A stretch of DNA of 64,000 nucleotides. It comes from Planctomycetota bacterium (GTDB lineage: Bacteria; Planctomycetota; JAJSAM01; JAJVHW01). Below the pieces are notes generated by a model that saw only the letters and a list, made by a program, of their open reading frames with translations, was not told the DNA's origin and did no database searches. This document shows positions 62,195-64,000 of this stretch, in pieces (position 1 is the stretch's first letter; each line of letters starts with the position of its first letter). The stretch is from assembly GCA_024280885.1 (NCBI GenBank), contig JAJRPF010000012.1, forward strand, positions 54,659 to 118,658, in the 5' to 3' direction. The translations under genes were made by a program, and so were the position numbers.

Positions 62195-62965
62195 TCAGAT
62201 GGGCAGCTCGGCGCCGCGACGCTGGAGTTCATCCCGAACGCGCGTCACGGCGTGGCCGTGGATCTGGCAGACGCGACTCTCGGAGAGCTGCAGTCGACCA
62301 CCGATCTCCTTCATCGTCAGTCCCTGGAAGTAGTAGAGCTTCAGGACGGCTCGCTCACGCTGCTCGAGTTCCGCAAGCACGAACGCCGTCGCTTCCTGCT
62401 TCTGGAGTTCCTCGGACGGATCTGTGTTGCGCTCATCGACCAGGAACTGCGACCGCGCGGGGCCATCGGAGTCACCATTCGAATCATCCGTCTGACTCAG
62501 TGAGTAGATGGCGAGGCGCGCAAGATCGTTCTGGAGTCGCTCGAACTCAGCCGAGGTCAGCTTGAGTTCCTGCATGATCTCAGACGGAGTTGGTTTACGG
62601 CTGAGCTTCGCTTGCAGATTCTGCACGGCGACCGCGTACTTCTGCGCACGGTTGCGAACAAGCCGCGGTGCCCAGTCACGGGCACGCAGTTCGTCGAGGA
62701 TGCTTCCGCGGACGCGGAGTGAGCAGTAGGTCTCGAATTTGATGCCACGCGAGAGATCGAACCCTCTCACCGCATCGAGGAGACCGAGCACACCAGCGCT
62801 TCGCACCTCGTCCAGCCCGACGCAACGCGGCAATCGTTCCGCGATACGCTCGGACAGGTAATCCACCAGTGGGAGGTAGGCCTCGACGAGCTGATTACGC
62901 AGCGTGACGTCGGAGGTCCGTTTGTACTCCTCCCACAGAGCTTGTAGCTCGGGGGTCTTCTGCAC
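62195..62965 (-). CDS. FliA/WhiG-type sigma-70 factor 2
   Basis: A 256-residue alternative sigma factor from the GTG at 62965 (VQKTPELQALWEEYKRT). That start has GGGAG nine bases before it, whereas the open frame to a TTG at 63097 adds ~44 polar, arginine-rich residues; the longer form cannot be excluded. Region 2: LVEAYLPLVDYLSERIAERL, GLDEVRSAGVLGLLDAVRGF, KFETYCSLRVRGSILDELRA. Region 3: KPTPSEIMQELKLTSAEFER. Region 4: LEQRERAVLKLYYFQGLTMK, EIGGRLQLSESRVCQIHGHA. It is convergent with sigma factor 1 and differs from it in sequence, so the two are not a recent duplication. Confidence 0.9.
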   Translation of the reverse strand: MQKTPELQALWEEYKRTSDVTLRNQLVEAYLPLVDYLSERIAERLPRCVGLDEVRSAGVLGLLDAVRGFDLSRGIKFETYCSLRVRGSILDELRARDWAPRLVRNRAQKYAVAVQNLQAKLSRKPTPSEIMQELKLTSAEFERLQNDLARLAIYSLSQTDDSNGDSDGPARSQFLVDERNTDPSEELQKQEATAFVLAELEQRERAVLKLYYFQGLTMKEIGGRLQLSESRVCQIHGHAVTRVRDELQRRGAELPI

Positions 62966-63311
62966 GAAGACGTGCTCCCATGCGCCCTCGTCCGGCCCAC
63001 GGCTCCGGCGGCGTTCGCTCCGGCGGAGCGACTCGGCCACCACCTCCAGGTCGTCGGCCAGACGATCCCGTCGTGGTGCTATCGAATAAGACCACAACAG
63101 GTAGCGGGTACTCTACGGCCCGATCGGCGCGGTAGCAAGCCGAACAAAGCACAGAAACCTGTACATGCAGATGAGAACACGGGGGAGGGACACTATCCCT
63201 TGTGGAACGGCCCTTGTGGAACGGCGGCGGTGGAGGCGTTGTGCGGGCCGGCGGAGCTGGATGACGGGGATGGGGATTGGGAGATCCGGGCGGATCGCGA
63301 CTCGTCGAGGG

Positions 63312-63418
63312 GTCGAAGTACCGTGCCAGGCTCAGACTTTTCGGCGCGGCCACCCGGACTTACGAGGGCGAGACTCGTCGCCGCGCCGAGAAGATTGAGC
63401 CAGGCACGCTACTTCGAC
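63312..63418. repeat. Long inverted repeat / hairpin A
   Basis: Arms 63312-63350 and 63380-63418 (39 bases each) pair with 34 Watson-Crick pairs, two G-T pairs and three mismatches. The 29-base centre has a smaller stem ACGAG/CTCGT. The whole 107-base element would form one long hairpin as RNA, or a cruciform as DNA. Confidence 0.85.
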
Positions 63419-63468
63419 GCCGCGCACCCCCTCGGTTGATCGGGGACTAGAGGCAGCAAGAAAACGTC

Positions 63469-63573
63469 CAGACCGGGTCGGCCTTGGGGCCTTATTGCCT
63501 CAGTGCGTCGTCCTGCGGTGCGGGACGACATGCGACAGTTGAGGCTATAAGGCCCCAAGGCCGACCCGGTCTG
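63469..63573. repeat. Long inverted repeat / hairpin B
   Basis: Arms 63469-63502 and 63540-63573 (34 bases each) pair everywhere except one T-T mismatch. The 37-base centre has an inner stem GTCGTCC/GGACGAC. The size and shape match hairpin A, which lies 50 bases away, but the sequence is different. Confidence 0.88.
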
Positions 63574-64000
63574 GGAGGTGGCGAGGGCCACTGCCGCGAG
63601 ACACGGCGCGGTGTCGGCGCCCACCCGCCCCACGCTCACGTTCAAACGCTCGCCGCGACGATTCCCAGGCTCAAAAGGCGCGAACACAGACCCGGTATGG
63701 TCCCGGCTGGTCCCGCAACGACGACAGCGAGAGACGCCCCACCCCCACGACAGCGCTGGAAACGAGAGCGAGTGGCGGAGTTCGTGCGTCAGCACGAACC
63801 GTGACACTCGCGGTGAGGCGTAGGGAGCGGATTCCGCCTGCGAAACCCGAACTCGCGACGCGCGCACTGCAACGTCGAGGCTCCGACCCGATGCGGGGCC
63901 ACGATCACCACCCGCAGCCCCGGTTGAGCAGCCGGAGCCGCGACGGGAGCCGAACATGCGAGCGAGAGCGAGCGGGGAGCCGGAGGCGACCCCAACGCAA
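63574..64000. other. Terminal region without a supported gene
   Basis: No frame in this 427-base stretch shows a start with ribosome site, a recognisable domain or steady codon bias. Open frames on both strands are Arg/Pro-rich, as expected by chance in GC-rich DNA. It may belong to a gene that begins beyond the window. Confidence 0.35.

Noticed and set aside
63312..63573. Long hairpins as a CRISPR array or tRNA
   Set aside because: There are only two unlike hairpins with no regular spacers, and no cloverleaf or anticodon loop could be drawn.
63409..63957. 182-codon minus-strand frame spanning hairpin B
   Set aside because: Its apparent sequence is produced by the inverted repeat arms and GC-rich DNA; there is no domain or ribosome site.

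Overview
The window looks like chromosomal DNA of a high-GC Gram-negative bacterium, most probably a member of the Planctomycetota. This is inferred from the mixture of gene types: two very large Ser/Thr kinases fused to TPR-rich regions, long secreted IPT/TIG and FG-GAP proteins, a DUF1570-like secreted protein, two FliA/WhiG-type sigma factors, many carboxypeptidase-regulatory-like domains, and a KDO8P synthase implying LPS. No rRNA, tRNA, CRISPR array, complete insertion sequence or phage structural module was recognised.

Layout. 0-6.3 kb: a glycoside hydrolase (GH106-like, cut by the window edge), a degenerate metallophosphoesterase and a small membrane protein on the minus strand; then a nucleotidyltransferase-like/winged-helix pair on the plus strand resembling a toxin-antitoxin or abortive-infection couple; then a frameshifted gene and a zinc-ribbon membrane protein. 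6.7-15.2 kb: a secreted HEAT-repeat protein, a NagZ-like GH3 enzyme, a stretch of decayed coding DNA (11.1-12.5 kb) and a two-gene secreted-protein operon. 15.6-20.4 kb: three tandem Tail-Collar (MdpB-like) genes whose last stop interlocks with a GNAT acetyltransferase, then a small protein, a sulfotransferase, an Asp/Asn hydroxylase and a MORN/YwqK protein. 20.7-23.7 kb: a broken spermidine-synthase-like gene ending at a dispersed repeat, a sterol-desaturase-like enzyme, and another decayed region. 23.8-30.3 kb: four plus-strand exported proteins (carboxypeptidase-regulatory-like, DUF1570-like, thioredoxin-fold, thioredoxin+TPR). 30.4-37.8 kb: two overlapping kinase-TPR genes. 38.1-41.4 kb: anmK and murQ (MurNAc recycling, functionally linked with the GH3 gene) plus a PDZ protein. 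41.6-43.2 kb: a membrane-anchored tetraheme cytochrome. 43.4-57.1 kb: a 1852-residue IPT/TIG protein with a C-terminal metallopeptidase motif, an OmpR/PhoB-type response regulator, and two near-identical 1.1-kresidue FG-GAP proteins. 57.4-63 kb: an ApgM-like protein, a lipid kinase, kdsA, an orphan DHp-like mini-protein and two sigma factors. The last 0.9 kb has no convincing gene but holds two adjacent long hairpins.

The most notable non-coding structure is as follows. (1) The FG-GAP paralogues share a promoter, a 10-bp-spaced direct repeat resembling an OmpR/PhoB site next to a response-regulator gene, and a ~190-nt leader with pairings that persist despite base changes. (2) Two adjacent ~105-nt long inverted repeats lie at 63.3-63.6 kb. 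(3) A dispersed palindromic repeat occurs at 11.0, 21.2 and 37.9 kb. (4) Two identical palindromes lie at 6.6 kb. Several genes show frameshifts that may be real decay or assembly indels.
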